64,000 nt of DNA from JAWKWH01 sp965204295 (GTDB taxonomy: Bacteria > Pseudomonadota > Alphaproteobacteria > Rhizobiales > Rhizobiaceae), in NCBI GenBank assembly GCA_965204295.1, contig OZ241973.1, positions 1,178,001 to 1,242,000 on the forward strand. The letters are read 5' to 3'. Shown here piece by piece: positions 9,216 to 18,343 of this stretch. Both the position numbers and the translations under genes were made by a program. Position 1 is the stretch's first letter, and every line of letters begins with the position of its first letter. The notes beneath the pieces are model-generated. The model had not been told where the DNA came from. It saw only the letters and a list, made by a program, of their open reading frames with translations, and did not search any database.

Positions 9216-10221
9216 ATACCACCGTTCCTAGATGTTGATCCTATTTGTATGATCGCGTGTTGTGGTTAAACGGACGGTGGCGAGCTTGTTGGCGTGCAGG
9301 CAGGCCCGGACGTTTTCGACAGGGTTGATCTGTGGAGCGTGGGGCGGCAGCGGCAGGAGCGTGATGTTATCGGGAACGCGCAGCGCCCTTGCGCCGTGCC
9401 GGCTCGCCCCGTCCGGCGCCAGGATGGCGTGGGCGCCTTCAGCGACGGTCTTCGAGATTTCGGCGAGGTCATGGCTGCGGTGTTTGCGTATGGCTTGACC
9501 GGCGCGTTCGGGACAGACGGCGCCAAAGATGCGGTTCCATTCGCATCCGGTATCGCGCGGCGCCCTGCCGTCCGACACGCGCTTTGTGCCGGAACCACAC
9601 CTCGATTTTCTTGCCGCGCACCGCATCGGGCAGGTCGGCCTGTATCTTGGCGGCAAAGTTTCCAAACGCCTCCCGGGCCTGCGGGTCGGATTTCGTGCGG
9701 GCGCACCGAAAGGCGCCGAAACCCAAGCGCGGCAAACTGCCTGCCTGCCGTGCGTTCCTGCATCGTCACACCGAAGCGCCTTTCGACCTCGCGTTGCAGA
9801 CCGACACGCCGCCAGCCGACAACACCGTGCGTTTCCGGACCGGGGCCTGCGCGGACGCGCGCGGCAAGCGCGGCCTTCCGCGCCGCGTCGAGGCGTGGGT
9901 CACGCCCCGGCGCCCGGAAAGCCCCTCAAGACCTCCCTCGTTGTAGCGATGGAGCCAATCCCGTAGCGGCCGGCGGTCCATCCCGCAGTTTGCGGCTGCC
10001 GACTTGCGGTCGGGGCTCTCCGGAACCAATGCGACCGCCACCATACGCCGCGCGGCCCTGGTATCATGGCTCCGGGAGCCGGCAGCATGGAGTTCCCTCC
10101 ACGTCAAATCCGTCCGCGCGATCGCAACCACCATCAAAACCTCCATCCTTCGATGAAAGTGAACCGGAACCTACACCATATGAAAATCCACAAAAACGTC
10201 AGGCCCATTGGCCGGTGGTAT
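9216..10221 (-). mobile_element. IS630-family element, degenerate, with terminal repeats
   Basis: Both ends carry ATACCACCG pointing inward (9216-9224 on plus; complement of 10213-10221), the terminal inverted repeat. Inside, the minus strand encodes a Tc1/mariner-type transposase in pieces. ATG 10146 opens an HTH domain (KSAAANCGMDRRPLRDWLH, RYNEGGLEGLSGRRG). Later frames give FGAVCPERAG, the DDE-type LRVPDNITLLPLPPHAPQ and INPVENVRACLHANKLA. At least two frame changes separate these, so it is inactive. The left end sits right after rpsP, where rimM is expected. Confidence 0.8.
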
Positions 10222-10234
10222 CAGTTCACGGCCA

Positions 10235-10539
10235 TCAAAGGCGCCACTCGGATTTCAGCTTCCCGATTAAATTGGACTGCCTCTCTTCGAGGACTTCGGG
10301 CGTCCATTCCGATACGCTCAGGACTTGGGAAGTTATCGCAAAGGTGGCGACCCCTTTCTTTTGAAAATACTGGTTTTTCTTCCGTTCGAAGTCGAAATTC
10401 CGCGCTTGAGTGTTTTTCCGCCGTGAGAGCAGTACCAGATTGGCAAGCCGATGGGTCCAGAATTCGCGCCGATCCGGGGTCCGGGAACCAGCTAAGCCAA
10501 ACCGAGTCCGCGGAAGGTGTCTGAGGCAAGACATGCTCA
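10235..10539 (-). pseudogene. C-terminal fragment of a GmrSD-like (DUF262/DUF1524) nuclease
   Basis: The minus strand ends in a sequence characteristic of the DUF1524 HNH domain of GmrSD-type restriction enzymes: WTHRLANLVLLSRRKNTQA, ARNFDFERKKNQYF, FAITSQVLSVSEWTPEVLE and RQSNLIGKLKSEWRL, with stop at 10235. In the neighbouring frame immediately upstream, HEHVLPQTPSADSVWLSWFP carries the HVLPQ active-site segment, so a single-base frameshift separates the two near 10470. The 5' part of the gene is missing: it is cut at 10540 by the IS3 element. GmrSD proteins cleave modified phage DNA, so this is a dead defence gene. Confidence 0.65.
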
Positions 10540-10602
10540 TGGACCTGTCGCGGTTTGATGCCGCTCCTTTGATAGCATTTACTGCAACAAAGGAGACTGA
10601 CT

Positions 10603-10878
10603 ATGGGACTGAAACGGACAGACGAATTTCGCCAGGATGCGGTGCGGATCGCGCTGACAAGCGGGCTAACGCGTAAGCAAGTGGCCGACGATCTGGGTGT
10701 TGGCATGTCAACACTGAACAAATGGATCACCGCGCATCGAGACACAGACGTGGTTTCCAAAGAGGATTTAAGCCTCGCCAAAGAGAATGACCGGCTTCGG
10801 CGGGAGAACCGGCTCCTGAAGGAGGAGAGGGACATCCTAAAAAAAGCCACCCAGTTCTTCGCGGGCCTAAAGCAATGA
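10603..10878 (+). CDS. IS3-family transposase OrfA
   Basis: The 91-residue DNA-binding subunit has a helix-turn-helix (LTRKQVADDLGVGMSTLNKW) followed by a leucine-zipper-like coiled coil (LAKENDRLRRENRLLKEERD). The run A7G at 10839-10846 near the 3' end contains the AAAAAAG heptamer used by IS3 elements for programmed -1 frameshifting into orfB. OrfA itself appears intact. Its stop overlaps an orfB ATG at 10875. Confidence 0.88.
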   Translation: MGLKRTDEFRQDAVRIALTSGLTRKQVADDLGVGMSTLNKWITAHRDTDVVSKEDLSLAKENDRLRRENRLLKEERDILKKATQFFAGLKQ

Positions 10879-11799
10879 GGTTTAGGTTCATCGAAGAGCA
10901 CCGTGACAGCTTTCCAGCCAAACGCTTATGCCATGTTGTCGGTGTCAGCCCGCGCGGATTGCGGGCTTTCCGCACCTATGTATGATATCAAAGGTAATCC
11001 CACCCACGGTGTCAGCCCGCGCGGATTGCGGGCTTTCCGCACCCGTCCGGCCAGCCGCAGACAGCGGTCTGATATGGTGACGTTGGCGCACATCAGAGAG
11101 CAGTCGCGTCTCAGCCTGGGCAGCTATGGTCGGCCAAGAATGACCGAGGAGCTAAAGGAGATCGGCTTGGATGTTGGCCACCGCCGTGTTGGCAGGTTGA
11201 TGCGCCAGAACGGCATATCTGTTGTTAGAACACGCAAGCACAAAGTGACGACAGACAGCGATCACAAGTTCAACATCTCACCGAATTTGCTGAATCGGGA
11301 CTTCACAGCGGGCAAGCCCAACCAGAAATGGGCGGGCGACATCAGTTATGTTTGGACGCGGGAGGGATGGCTGTATCTGGCAGTGATCCTGGACCTGCAT
11401 TCCCGGCGCGTCATCGGCTGGGCCGTCAGTAACCGGATGAAACGCGACTTGGCCATCAGAGCGCTAAATATGGCCATTGCCTTCCGGGCACCACCGAAGG
11501 GCTGCATCCATCATACAGACCGTGGCAGCCAATATTGTTCTCACGACTACCAGAAGATCCTGCGCCAGCATGGGTTCAAGGTATCGATGAGTGGAAGGGG
11601 AAACTGCTACGACAACGCCGCTGTCGAAACCTTCTTCAAAACCATCAAGGCAGAGCTGATCTGGCGACGGTCCTGGGAAACAAGGCGGCAAGCTGAGATG
11701 GCAATCTTCGAGTACATCAACGGCTTCTACAATCCGCGCCGCCGTCACTCAGCACTGGCTTGGAAAAGCCCCGTCGCCTTCGAACGAAAGCTGGCTTAA
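10875..11799 (+). pseudogene. IS3-family transposase OrfB, disrupted by a 67-bp insertion
   Basis: The integrase-type catalytic subunit. From ATG 10875 the frame reads MRFRFIEEHRDSFPAKRLCH and runs to a TGA near 10984. A 36-base stretch (10941-10976) is repeated exactly at 11008-11043, separated by 31 unique bases. The net 67-base addition shifts the frame. After the second copy the catalytic core is intact in the new frame: GDISYVWTREGWLYLAVILD, HHTDRGSQYCSHDYQ and NCYDNAAVETFFKTIKAE supply the D, D and E. A restart at ATG 10903 would give 298 residues with a scrambled N-terminus. It probably cannot make the OrfAB fusion any more. Confidence 0.75.
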
Positions 11800-11904
11800 A
11801 CGAGCACTTGGGGCGGCACAAAAGCGTGACAGGTCCACCGTGCTTCAATTCCGCGCAATTGAAAAGCAGGTTACGCGCGCCGACGGACAATTCGGACCTT
11901 CCGG

Positions 11905-12511
11905 TCAACACCTGCGCTCTGCCTGGACGGTCAGGAACGTAAATTCCGGCGAGACGACGCGCCTGAAGCCATGGCTGAGTTCAGCATCGATTGATAAGCT
12001 GTCGCCTGTTTTTGGGCATGATCTCGCGCTGACCGTATCCATAGACCACTTCACCTTTGACCACATAAACAAAAACGACGCCATGTTCGATATAGATAGG
12101 TTGGCGGGCTAGCGCTTTGGCGCACCAGCGTCACCATCCGTGCCTTAAATTGCAGGTCGCGGCGGGTGGTGTGGAAGGCCAGATTGGCTAACTCATGGCT
12201 GTGACCGCCAACGATGCAGGTGGACCTAAGACCTTCATTCGCAACCACGTGGGTGAAATCAGCATGGGCGGAGGCGATTTCGCGGAGCAGGCTGACAAGC
12301 GGTACATTGAGTGCGTTGGCCAAAGCGCCGAGCGTTGTAATTGACGGAGACGCCTGACCATTTTCGATTCTGCTAATTATGGCGGCTGAAACGCTCGATT
12401 GCGCGCCAATTGCCGGGCGGTTTGGTTGTCGCTTTCGCGCAAATCGCGCAGTGCCGACCCTATCGCCAGATCGATTTCACCTTCGAACAGGAAGCTTTCA
12501 CTCTGATTCAT
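11905..12511 (-). pseudogene. XRE-family regulator with cupin sensor domain, multiply frameshifted
   Basis: From ATG 12511 the product begins MNQSESFLFEGEIDLAIGSA and LRDLRESDNQTARQLA, then shifts to a frame carrying the recognition helix SVSAAIISRIENGQASPSIT and LGALANALNVPLVSLL. A further shift leads to the cupin part (YIEHGVVFVYVVKGEVVYGY), and another to ELSHGFRRVVSPEFTFLTV, ending at 11905. At least three frame changes are needed. Intact relatives are HTH-cupin repressors that control a neighbouring transport or catabolic operon. The ATG lies one base after the stop of the oxygenase gene, so it was the next gene of that operon. Confidence 0.7.
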
Positions 12512-12512
12512 G

Positions 12513-13172
12513 TCATTTGTCCTTGCGATATGAAAACGCCTTTTCAAAACGCCAGTTCAGATAGTCGCCGTAGCTTACCGGGGGGTGGCCTGCATTATGA
12601 CCCGGTCCGAATACTTCCCGCGCGTCGACCACTGCCTTAGGGTCGGGATCAAAGACAAGGACCAGCGGCAACCGCTTGCGGCCCGAACTATTGACGACCC
12701 GGTGTGGGGTCGATTTGTAGGCTCCATCCGTCCACCGCGCCAACAAGCCCGCTACATTGACGATCAGCGTGCCCTTGATCGGCGCTATCCACTTGCCATT
12801 TATGTTTTCCACCTGCAGGCCGCCGACTAAATCCTGGCAAAGTGCGGCCCGACGCCAAACTGTTCCTGACCATTTCTTCGGGTTGCGGCGGATACTATAC
12901 AAATGACGCACGGCTCAACGGTTTGGTTGCCGTCCTCAGGAAAAAATCCTCGTTGACGCCAAGACCCAGAGCAAATCCACGCATCAGATGATGCGCCACA
13001 TCATGCGCATGCTTGAAATAGTCCATTGCAGCGACCCGGAGCCCCGGCAGGAAAGCGGGCCATAGATTTGCGCAGCGCAGCGCGTGATCCTCCAGCGTTT
13101 TGCCATTGGCTGTCCTCGAAACCCCATATGAAGCTTTCTTTCAGATCCGCCTTTGCGCCGCCCCGCAATGAC
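12513..13172 (-). pseudogene. Isopenicillin-N-synthase-like 2OG-Fe(II) oxygenase, middle and C-terminal part
   Basis: Reading from 13172, one frame gives GGAKADLKESFIWG, the next GLRVAAMDYFKHAHDVAHHL and GFALGLGVNEDFFLRTA, then an in-frame TAG at about 12897. From there the sequence resumes to GGLQVENINGKWIAPIKG, NVAGLLARWTDGAYKSTPHR, VFGPGHNAGHPPVSYGDYL and the stop at 12513. The second iron-binding His (STPHRVVN) and the substrate Arg remain, but the H-x-D motif after GVGPH appears to be deleted. The N-terminal part of the same gene is at 14714-14986, on the other side of a nested IS insertion. The gene is dead. Confidence 0.75.
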
Positions 13173-14713
13173 CTAGAGCGTGTTGCGTTTAGGGTCTGGG
13201 CTCATTAGAGCCCCCATGTGACGGTGGCTTCGATGGCGATTGTAGCCATGAATGTCTTGATATTGCGGTCGAAGCGTGTGGCGACCCGCCGCCAGTGTTT
13301 GAAGCGGCAGAACATGCGCTCGACGACGTTGCGCTGGCGGTAGATCTGGCGGTCGTGCTTGATCTGGACCTTGCGGTTGGACTTTGAGGGGATAACCGGG
13401 CGTGGCGCCGCGTTCGATCAGCCAGGAGCGCAATGCGTTGCCGTCGTATCCCTTGTCAGCGACCGGATATTCGGATGGCGGCGCGGCATTGATCGCCAGT
13501 ATGGCGACCTTGGCATCGTGCGTGTTGCCGGACGTCAGGAGCAGGACGTGGGGGCGTCCCTTCTCGTCGCAGATTGCGTGGAGCCTGGTGTTCCTCCCGC
13601 CTTTGGCGATGCCGATACCATGAGCCAAGGCCCCCCTTTTGCGCCTCCGGCGGTGCGGTGGACCTTGATACAACTGCTATCGATGAACAGCCTGGCAGGC
13701 ACACCCTCGACCCCGGCGAACCGAGCGAAGATGCGCTCCCACACACCGCGCCCGGCCCAGCGCCGGAACCGGTTGTAGAGCGTCTTCTTCGGACCGTAGA
13801 CAGGCTCCGGACAGTCGCTCCAGCGACCGCCGCTCTTCAAAGCATGGACGATCCCGGAAAGAACGCGTCGGTCATCGACCCTTGGCATCCCGCGCGTATC
13901 CTGCGGCAGGGCCCACTGCTCATCCCAAAACCAGAAGAAATTCGCCATTCAACATGCCTCCTCGCCGGAGGCTTGTGAATCACAATCCAACGCCGTTGTG
14001 AACCCTGTCTATGGGGCCAGACCCTAAAAGGCCTCATATCCATTTGCTATGAAGCAGTTGCAGCATTTCTCTTCCGAGAAGAGGTCGCGGACATGTCCGA
14101 CGGCTTGCCATAGCTGATCGCAGGTCCGCGCCGCGGCCTTTCGGTTTCAGTGTCTTCAGCTTTGAGAAGGCCATCTCTATTGGATTGAGGTCAGGGCTGT
14201 AGGGCGGCACAGGAAAGGGAACCGGGCTGCGATGTCTGGCACGGTCTGTGCGCCGCCGGGACTTTTATGACCGGAGCGGTTGTCCGGAATGACCGCATCG
14301 CCGGGACGCAGGGTCGGAATCGGTTGGGTTGGAACTCGACCATCTTGCCGTTCATCGCGCTGGCGATCACCCATGGCGCGTCCGGTCGGTCATGGCGCAG
14401 GGCCCCGATGAATGTTTGCGTGCGCCGGCGCCCAAACGGCGCGTGATCGACAAGGCGCTGCCCGCGTGGGGGCAGCGATCCCGTCTCACGCCGTAGTTTC
14501 ACCGGGTCATTCACGAATTCCGGAGAAGCCCCAAGAATGCCGGGTCGCCTCTACGGTGACCGTGCCCATCGTCGACATAGGCGGCAACACGCTCCCGCAC
14601 CTCCATCGGTGTGGCTTGCCCATCTTGAACCTCCATATCTGCCTCAACACAAAGAGAACCACATCTCAGGCAATCCGGGAATCCTCAACCTCAAACGCAG
14701 CAACACGCTCTAG
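13173..14713 (-). mobile_element. IS630-family element inserted in the oxygenase gene, itself split by an IS5 element
   Basis: The perfect inverted repeat CTAGAGCGTGTTG (13173-13185) and its complement (14701-14713) mark the two ends, each including the TA that IS630 elements duplicate. Between 14030 and 14700 the minus strand encodes an internally deleted transposase. An HTH start (MEVRERVAAYVDDGHGHR in pieces) joins directly to LPPRGQRLVDHAPFGRRRTQ, TFIGALRHDRPDAPWVI and the terminal NCFIANGYE. The IS5-type element occupies 13188-14029, just inside the left end. Without it the IS630 remnant is only about 700 bp, so a large internal deletion has occurred. Confidence 0.7.
13188..14029 (-). 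mobile_element. IS5-family element (IS427-like, two-frame transposase)
   Basis: The ends share TTTAGGGTCTGG (13188-) and its complement CCAGACCCTAAAA (-14029). The first frame from ATG 13948 gives MANFFWFWDEQW, PRVDDRRVLSGIVHALKSGG, YGPKKTLYNRFRRWA and IDSSCIKVHRTAGGAKGG. The second frame continues with IGIAKGGRNTRLHAICDE, YPVADKGYDGNALRSWL and, after a further one-base shift near 13390, RQRNVVERMFCRFKHWRRVA ending in ATVTWGL. The first switch is the normal IS427-type programmed one. The second is a defect that separates the catalytic E region, so the element is probably inactive. Confidence 0.8.
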
Positions 14714-15049
14714 ACGGCGGCCCAACCAGCCGCAGTACTTTGGCGAAACGGCGACCGTCTTCCTGCTTTCGACCGGCGCTCTGAAAAACGCGAATGCGGC
14801 TTCACGCGTCGCCCCGATAATTCCGGCAGGAATGCCATGCACCTTGATATAGATAAATCCCAACCCCCGGCTTGCTTGGTGCAACTGGTCGGCGACGCGT
14901 TGTGGATTGCGGCCGTCGCGAAGTGGCGTAATGTCGATTACCGAAATGAACTCAGCATCTGTCTTGCGGGCTTGGGCAAAGGTCATCATGGGCATCATCT
15001 CTCGTTCCGATATTGCATCATAAGCAATATATTGCATTTCATACAACAA
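14714..15049 (-). pseudogene. 2OG-Fe(II) oxygenase, N-terminal part
   Basis: This is the DIOX_N half of the oxygenase whose remainder lies at 12513-13172. The likely start is the ATG at 14986, giving MTFAQARKTDAEFISVIDIT, LHQASRGLGFIYIKVHGIP and AFAFFRAPVESRKTVAVSP. These are typical of isopenicillin-N-synthase-like dioxygenases. The reading runs into the IS630 end after KYCGWLGRRL. Joining the flanks across the element leaves the two halves out of phase by two bases, so a small indel accompanied or followed the insertion. The downstream partner on the 5' side is the AhpD-like gene. Confidence 0.75.
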
Positions 15050-15623
15050 TTATCCACTTTTGTAGTAACCCACGGTATCTCCCTGTGTCGTCAAGCCGAG
15101 ACCGTTAAGGGTGCGATTGGCATGGTTGAAGTAGCAAATGATCTGATTTGCCTCGAGGATTTGCCCGTCATCCAAACCTGATTCACGCAGGATATCGATA
15201 TCAGCTTCCACCATGCTTTCCGGTGACAGGGCCAATTTCTCAGCATATCGCAGAAGTTTAAGTTCCCGACCGTCGAACATATCCTGTGGGTGGCGGGCGC
15301 GAAGCGCTTTTTCGATGTGGGCGACACGCTCGTCGTCGCCAATCAGATGGCGGGCGTTCTTCCAATGATTGGCCAGCGAATAGAGGCAATCGTTGAGAAT
15401 TGAGACGTTATGAGCTAATCGTTTCCTGAAGCCACGACGGGAGGGTGTTTGCGCCATCATGCAACGCTGCGCTGTAGAGAACAACGTGCCCGCGCATCGT
15501 GCTTGACCTCAGCGAATGCACCCGCATGACATTATCAACGGTTCCGTGCGGCGTGCGCGCCAGGTCAAGAACGTCACGCAGGTCGGAATCGGCCTCCTCA
15601 TCGGAGATCACATTTTGATCCAT
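15050..15623 (-). pseudogene. AhpD/carboxymuconolactone-decarboxylase-like protein, frameshifted
   Basis: From ATG 15623: MDQNVISDEEADSDLRDVLD, MRVHSLRSSTMRGHVVLYSA and NTLPSWLQETI. Around 15415 the sense moves to another frame: LAHNVSILNDCLYSLANHW, KALRARHPQDMFDGRELKLL, LALSPESMVEADIDIL and ICYFNHANRTLNGLGL, ending at 15050. The combined product of about 190 residues fits the peroxidase-related CMD family, which normally has a C-x-x-C-x-x-x-H motif. Here the motif reads CLYSLANH, with Ser instead of the second Cys. One frameshift plus the motif change point to loss of function. It belongs to the decayed operon between the ABC permease and the oxygenase. Confidence 0.7.
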
Positions 15624-15644
15624 GCGGTCATCGGTATCTCATGT

Positions 15645-16159
15645 TCAGTCGCGTTCGTCGGCCTGCATTCGTCGTTCCAACCAGCGAACGAATGCCGATA
15701 CGACCAGTATCAGCGCGAGATATTCGAGAACCAGCACGGTGTAGACTTCTAACGGCCGATACTCCGTCACGACCAGTTCGTTTGCCTTGCGTGTCAGTTC
15801 CTGCATGCCGATAACCGAAACCAGCGACGACATTTTAAGCATGTAGACCAATTGGTTGCCGAGCGCCGGAAGGATTAGCCTGATCGCCTGGGGTAAAATG
15901 ACAAAGCGCATCGTGTCGGCGTAGCTCAGCAAAATGTAATGTGCCGCTTCGTACTGGCCGCGATTGATTGACTGGATGCTGGCGCGGAATGTTTCAGCCT
16001 AAAGGGCGTTATCCGACAGCGCCCGCGCAATTACGCAGGCCCAAAAGACGCTGATTGAAATATCGGCAAGTTGCGGCAGGCCATAATATACCCACAGGAT
16101 CATTACCAGAACCGGAATGGCGCGGACTATTTCGACGTAAATGCGGTTGAAGCACTCAG
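15645..16159 (-). pseudogene. Polar amino-acid ABC transporter permease, C-terminal part with in-frame TAG
   Basis: The sequence is a HisMQ-type permease: NRIYVEIVRAIPVLVMILWV, YYGLPQLADISISVFWACVI, then TAG at about 16000, continuing in frame as AETFRASIQSINRGQYEAAH and the EAA-like loop SYADTMRFVILPQAIRLILP. It closes with NQLVYMLKMSSLVSVIGMQE and stops at 15645. It would pass amino acids or related polar solutes through the inner membrane with an HisP-like ATPase. The N-terminal part is found beyond an IS5 copy at 16930-17070. About 60 residues between the two parts appear to be missing altogether. Confidence 0.75.
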
Positions 16160-16929
16160 AGGCTATTTTGCGCATGGTTTGCCGATATTGTTGTGGCGTT
16201 CTTCGCGCTTTGGATGTGGACCAAGGCAAGCCGTGGCCGGATGGCCGAACTTGAGAAGCGCACCAAGCGCTATCCAACTGACCTGACCGACGAGGGATGG
16301 GAGATTATCGATCCGTTCCTACCGCCGCCGCCACAGCGCGGTCGCAGACCGCCGACCTGCGCGAGGCGCTGACCGCGCCACGTTATCCTGCCCGCAGCGG
16401 TGGCGGATGCTGCCGAAAGACTTTCCGCCCCGGAACCCTGCGTGGCGGTTCCGGCGTTTTGTTTGCCGGTTGCTGTTGCGCCCTATCGCTTGACCGGTAG
16501 CGCGAAGGGCGTGAGCGGGGTCTGACAGCGGCGATTGTCGACCGCCGGTCGATCAAAGCTCCGGCGGCGCGAAAGCGCGGGGTCGACGCGGCCGGAAAGG
16601 TCGTTGGCCGCAAGCGCCACATAGCCGTCGATCATCTACCGGCGCGGACATTTCCGACAGCGCCGAAGTCCGGGAGATCGTTGCCGCCATCGGGAAACGG
16701 TGGCCATGGCTCAAGCATTTGTGTGCCGACGGTGCTTATGATCGCACCCGATTGATGGATGCCGCCGCCTGCCGGGATTTCGTTTTCGAAATCATTGGCC
16801 GCACCGAAAAGCAGGCTGGCTTCAAGGTTCTGCCGCGGCGGCGGTCGTCAAACGAACCTTTGGATGGATGACGCGCCGGCGGCGGCTCGTACGCGACTAC
16901 GAACAACCCATTGATGTCTCCAAAGCCAT
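16160..16929 (+). mobile_element. IS5-family element copy A, degenerate, inside the permease gene
   Basis: The plus strand encodes a decayed IS5 transposase: RTKRYPTDLTDEGWEIIDPF, then a frame change after PQRGRRPPT, LREALTAPRYPARSGGG, KAPAARKRGVDAAGKVVG-like segment, KRWPWLKHLCADGAYDRTRL and FGWMTRRRRLVRDYE in different frames. It matches copy B at 43109-43949 base for base over long stretches, including the same early frame error, but in the opposite orientation. Relative to B, the last ~90 bases are missing (divergence after CCAAAGCCAT at 16929). It splits the amino-acid permease gene. Confidence 0.8.
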
Positions 16930-17070
16930 ACGTTGTTCGTGCAAGGCGAATATGCCCAATACGGTGACAAGGATTATCAGGACGATCTCGGTGTGATCTC
17001 TGTAGAGCTCGACGAGATCGCGGGCCGAATCGGTATCCTGTACAGCTTCTGATTTTGGATTTTCCGCCAT
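16930..17070 (-). pseudogene. Amino-acid ABC permease, N-terminal part
   Basis: ATG 17070 opens MAENPKSEAVQDTDSARDLV followed by a single hydrophobic helix (IVLIILVTVLGIFALHEQR), then runs into IS5 copy A. The orientation and position immediately beyond the element make it the probable N-terminus of the permease whose C-terminal part is at 15645-16159. This link is inferred from context; the 47 residues are too few for a family match on their own. Confidence 0.5.
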
Positions 17071-17134
17071 GACGTTCGCAGCGGCGGGGACTCGGCATTC
17101 CCGCTGCTTTTGGCACTTTGGTATATAATTCTTT

Positions 17135-18180
17135 TAAAGCAGGTTGCGTTTGATTTGAATTGATAGGGGTTCCCAAGTTTGAGTTTGTCTGGTTCACTTC
17201 CGTTCGAGGAAGTGTGTGTTATGGGCAAGCCGTATTCATTGGATCTTCGTCAGCGCGTCGTTGGCCACGTCGCGGCAGGGCGCTCCTGTCGTGCGGTCGG
17301 TCGGGCCTTCGGCGTTAGTGCGTCAACGGCAGTACGGATTGTGTCGGAACACCGGTCGCGTGGGGATGTGTCTCCCAAACCGCAAGGTCGTCCTGCGGGC
17401 CGGTTCGGTAAGTTGGCGCCCCATATGGACTTGCCGACCGAGATCGTCCGTGCCGAGCCGGACATCACTCTGGCTGAACTCGGCAACGCCTTGGAAGACA
17501 CCTTCGACCTGCACTCTCGTCGATCCATCGCGCACTGCAGCGAGCCGGGTTCTCATATAAAAGGACTTATTGCGAAGGAGCGTGACCGGTCGGCACTACG
17601 CCGGGAACGGGGGATCAATCGCCGCCAGCCGCGCATGCGCCTTGAGCTTCACCGGCCGGTCTTCATCGACGAGACGGCGGTCAAGACCGATCTTACCCGT
17701 CTGCGCGGACGAGCGCCTGTGGGCGAACGTCTCTATGGAGCCGCACCCTTTGGCAGGTGGGGCACACAAACATTCATCGCAGGACTGACCCACGATGCGC
17801 CGGTCGCGCCCCGGGTAATCCGGGTAGCAATGAACGGGTCCGCCTTCGAAACCTACATCGAAACTCGGCTCGCACCCACCTTGGCACCCGGAACGGCGGT
17901 CATTCTCGACAATCTGTCGACCCACAACAGCCAACGCACCGCACAGACCTTGCAAGACATCGGAGCCTGATTCCTGTTCCTGCCGCCCTATTCGCCCGAC
18001 CTCAATCCTATCGAAATAGCCTTTGCCAAACTCAAAGCTCACCTCAGACGCATCGGCGCACGCACATTCGACACCCTAATCAAGACACTCGGCAACATCT
18101 GCCATCTCTTCAAACCTGAAGAATGCAGAAACTTCCTCAAAGCCGCCGAACATGCCTCACAGTAAATGCAAATCGCTTTA
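17135..18180 (+). mobile_element. IS630-family element with terminal repeats and one nonsense codon
   Basis: Inward-facing ends TAAAGCAGGTTGCGTTT (17135) and TAAAGCGATTTGCATTT (complement of 18164-18180) are imperfect inverted repeats beginning with the TA target dinucleotide. The element is 1046 bp and carries one transposase gene. It lies just upstream of the permease N-terminus and about 160 bp before the GlxA-type regulator gene. Confidence 0.85.
17221..18165 (+). pseudogene. IS630 transposase with in-frame TGA
   Basis: From ATG 17221: MGKPYSLDLRQRVVGHVAAG (HTH), RAFGVSASTAVRIVSEHRSR, first catalytic Asp in HRPVFIDETAVKTDLTRLRG, second in GTAVILDNLSTHNSQRTAQT. Then TGA at 17968, where the family has Trp in [16 protein letters not shown]. 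The frame continues without shift: [20 protein letters not shown] (third acidic residue) to the end at 18165. A single TGG-to-TGA change would explain the stop. A garbled stretch near 17545-17575 suggests a compensated indel too. A GTG 42 bases upstream is also in frame but less likely as start. Confidence 0.8.
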
Positions 18181-18343
18181 GGCGACATTTCACCGATTTC
18201 CGGCGGGAAATCGCCGTCGGAATCGGTCGAACACGCATCCGGTTTTCGTTATTTCCCTCATCCCCGACCACGCTTGTACCGGACGGGACGGGGCGAAACT
18301 TTCTTCTTCCGGCCCGCCGGTCCTTGATGTAGAAGCGCCTGCC
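18181..18343. other. Promoter region of the GlxA-type regulator gene
   Basis: No gene is seen. This is the leader between the IS630 end and the regulator ATG at 18344. No strong promoter hexamers stand out. Confidence 0.3.

Larger units (their letters stand above)
10540..11837 (+). mobile_element. IS3-family element with 28-bp imperfect terminal repeats
   Basis: The 1298-bp element starts TGGACCTGTC (10540) and ends GACAGGTCCA (11837). Extended to 28 bases, the two inverted ends match at 23 positions, and the TG...CA tips are typical of IS3. It carries orfA, an A-rich slippery site and orfB with a complete DDE triad. No matching target duplication is visible (left flank ends GCTCA, right flank begins CCGTG), so one flank was probably rearranged after insertion. 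On the left it interrupts the GmrSD-like gene. Confidence 0.85.
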
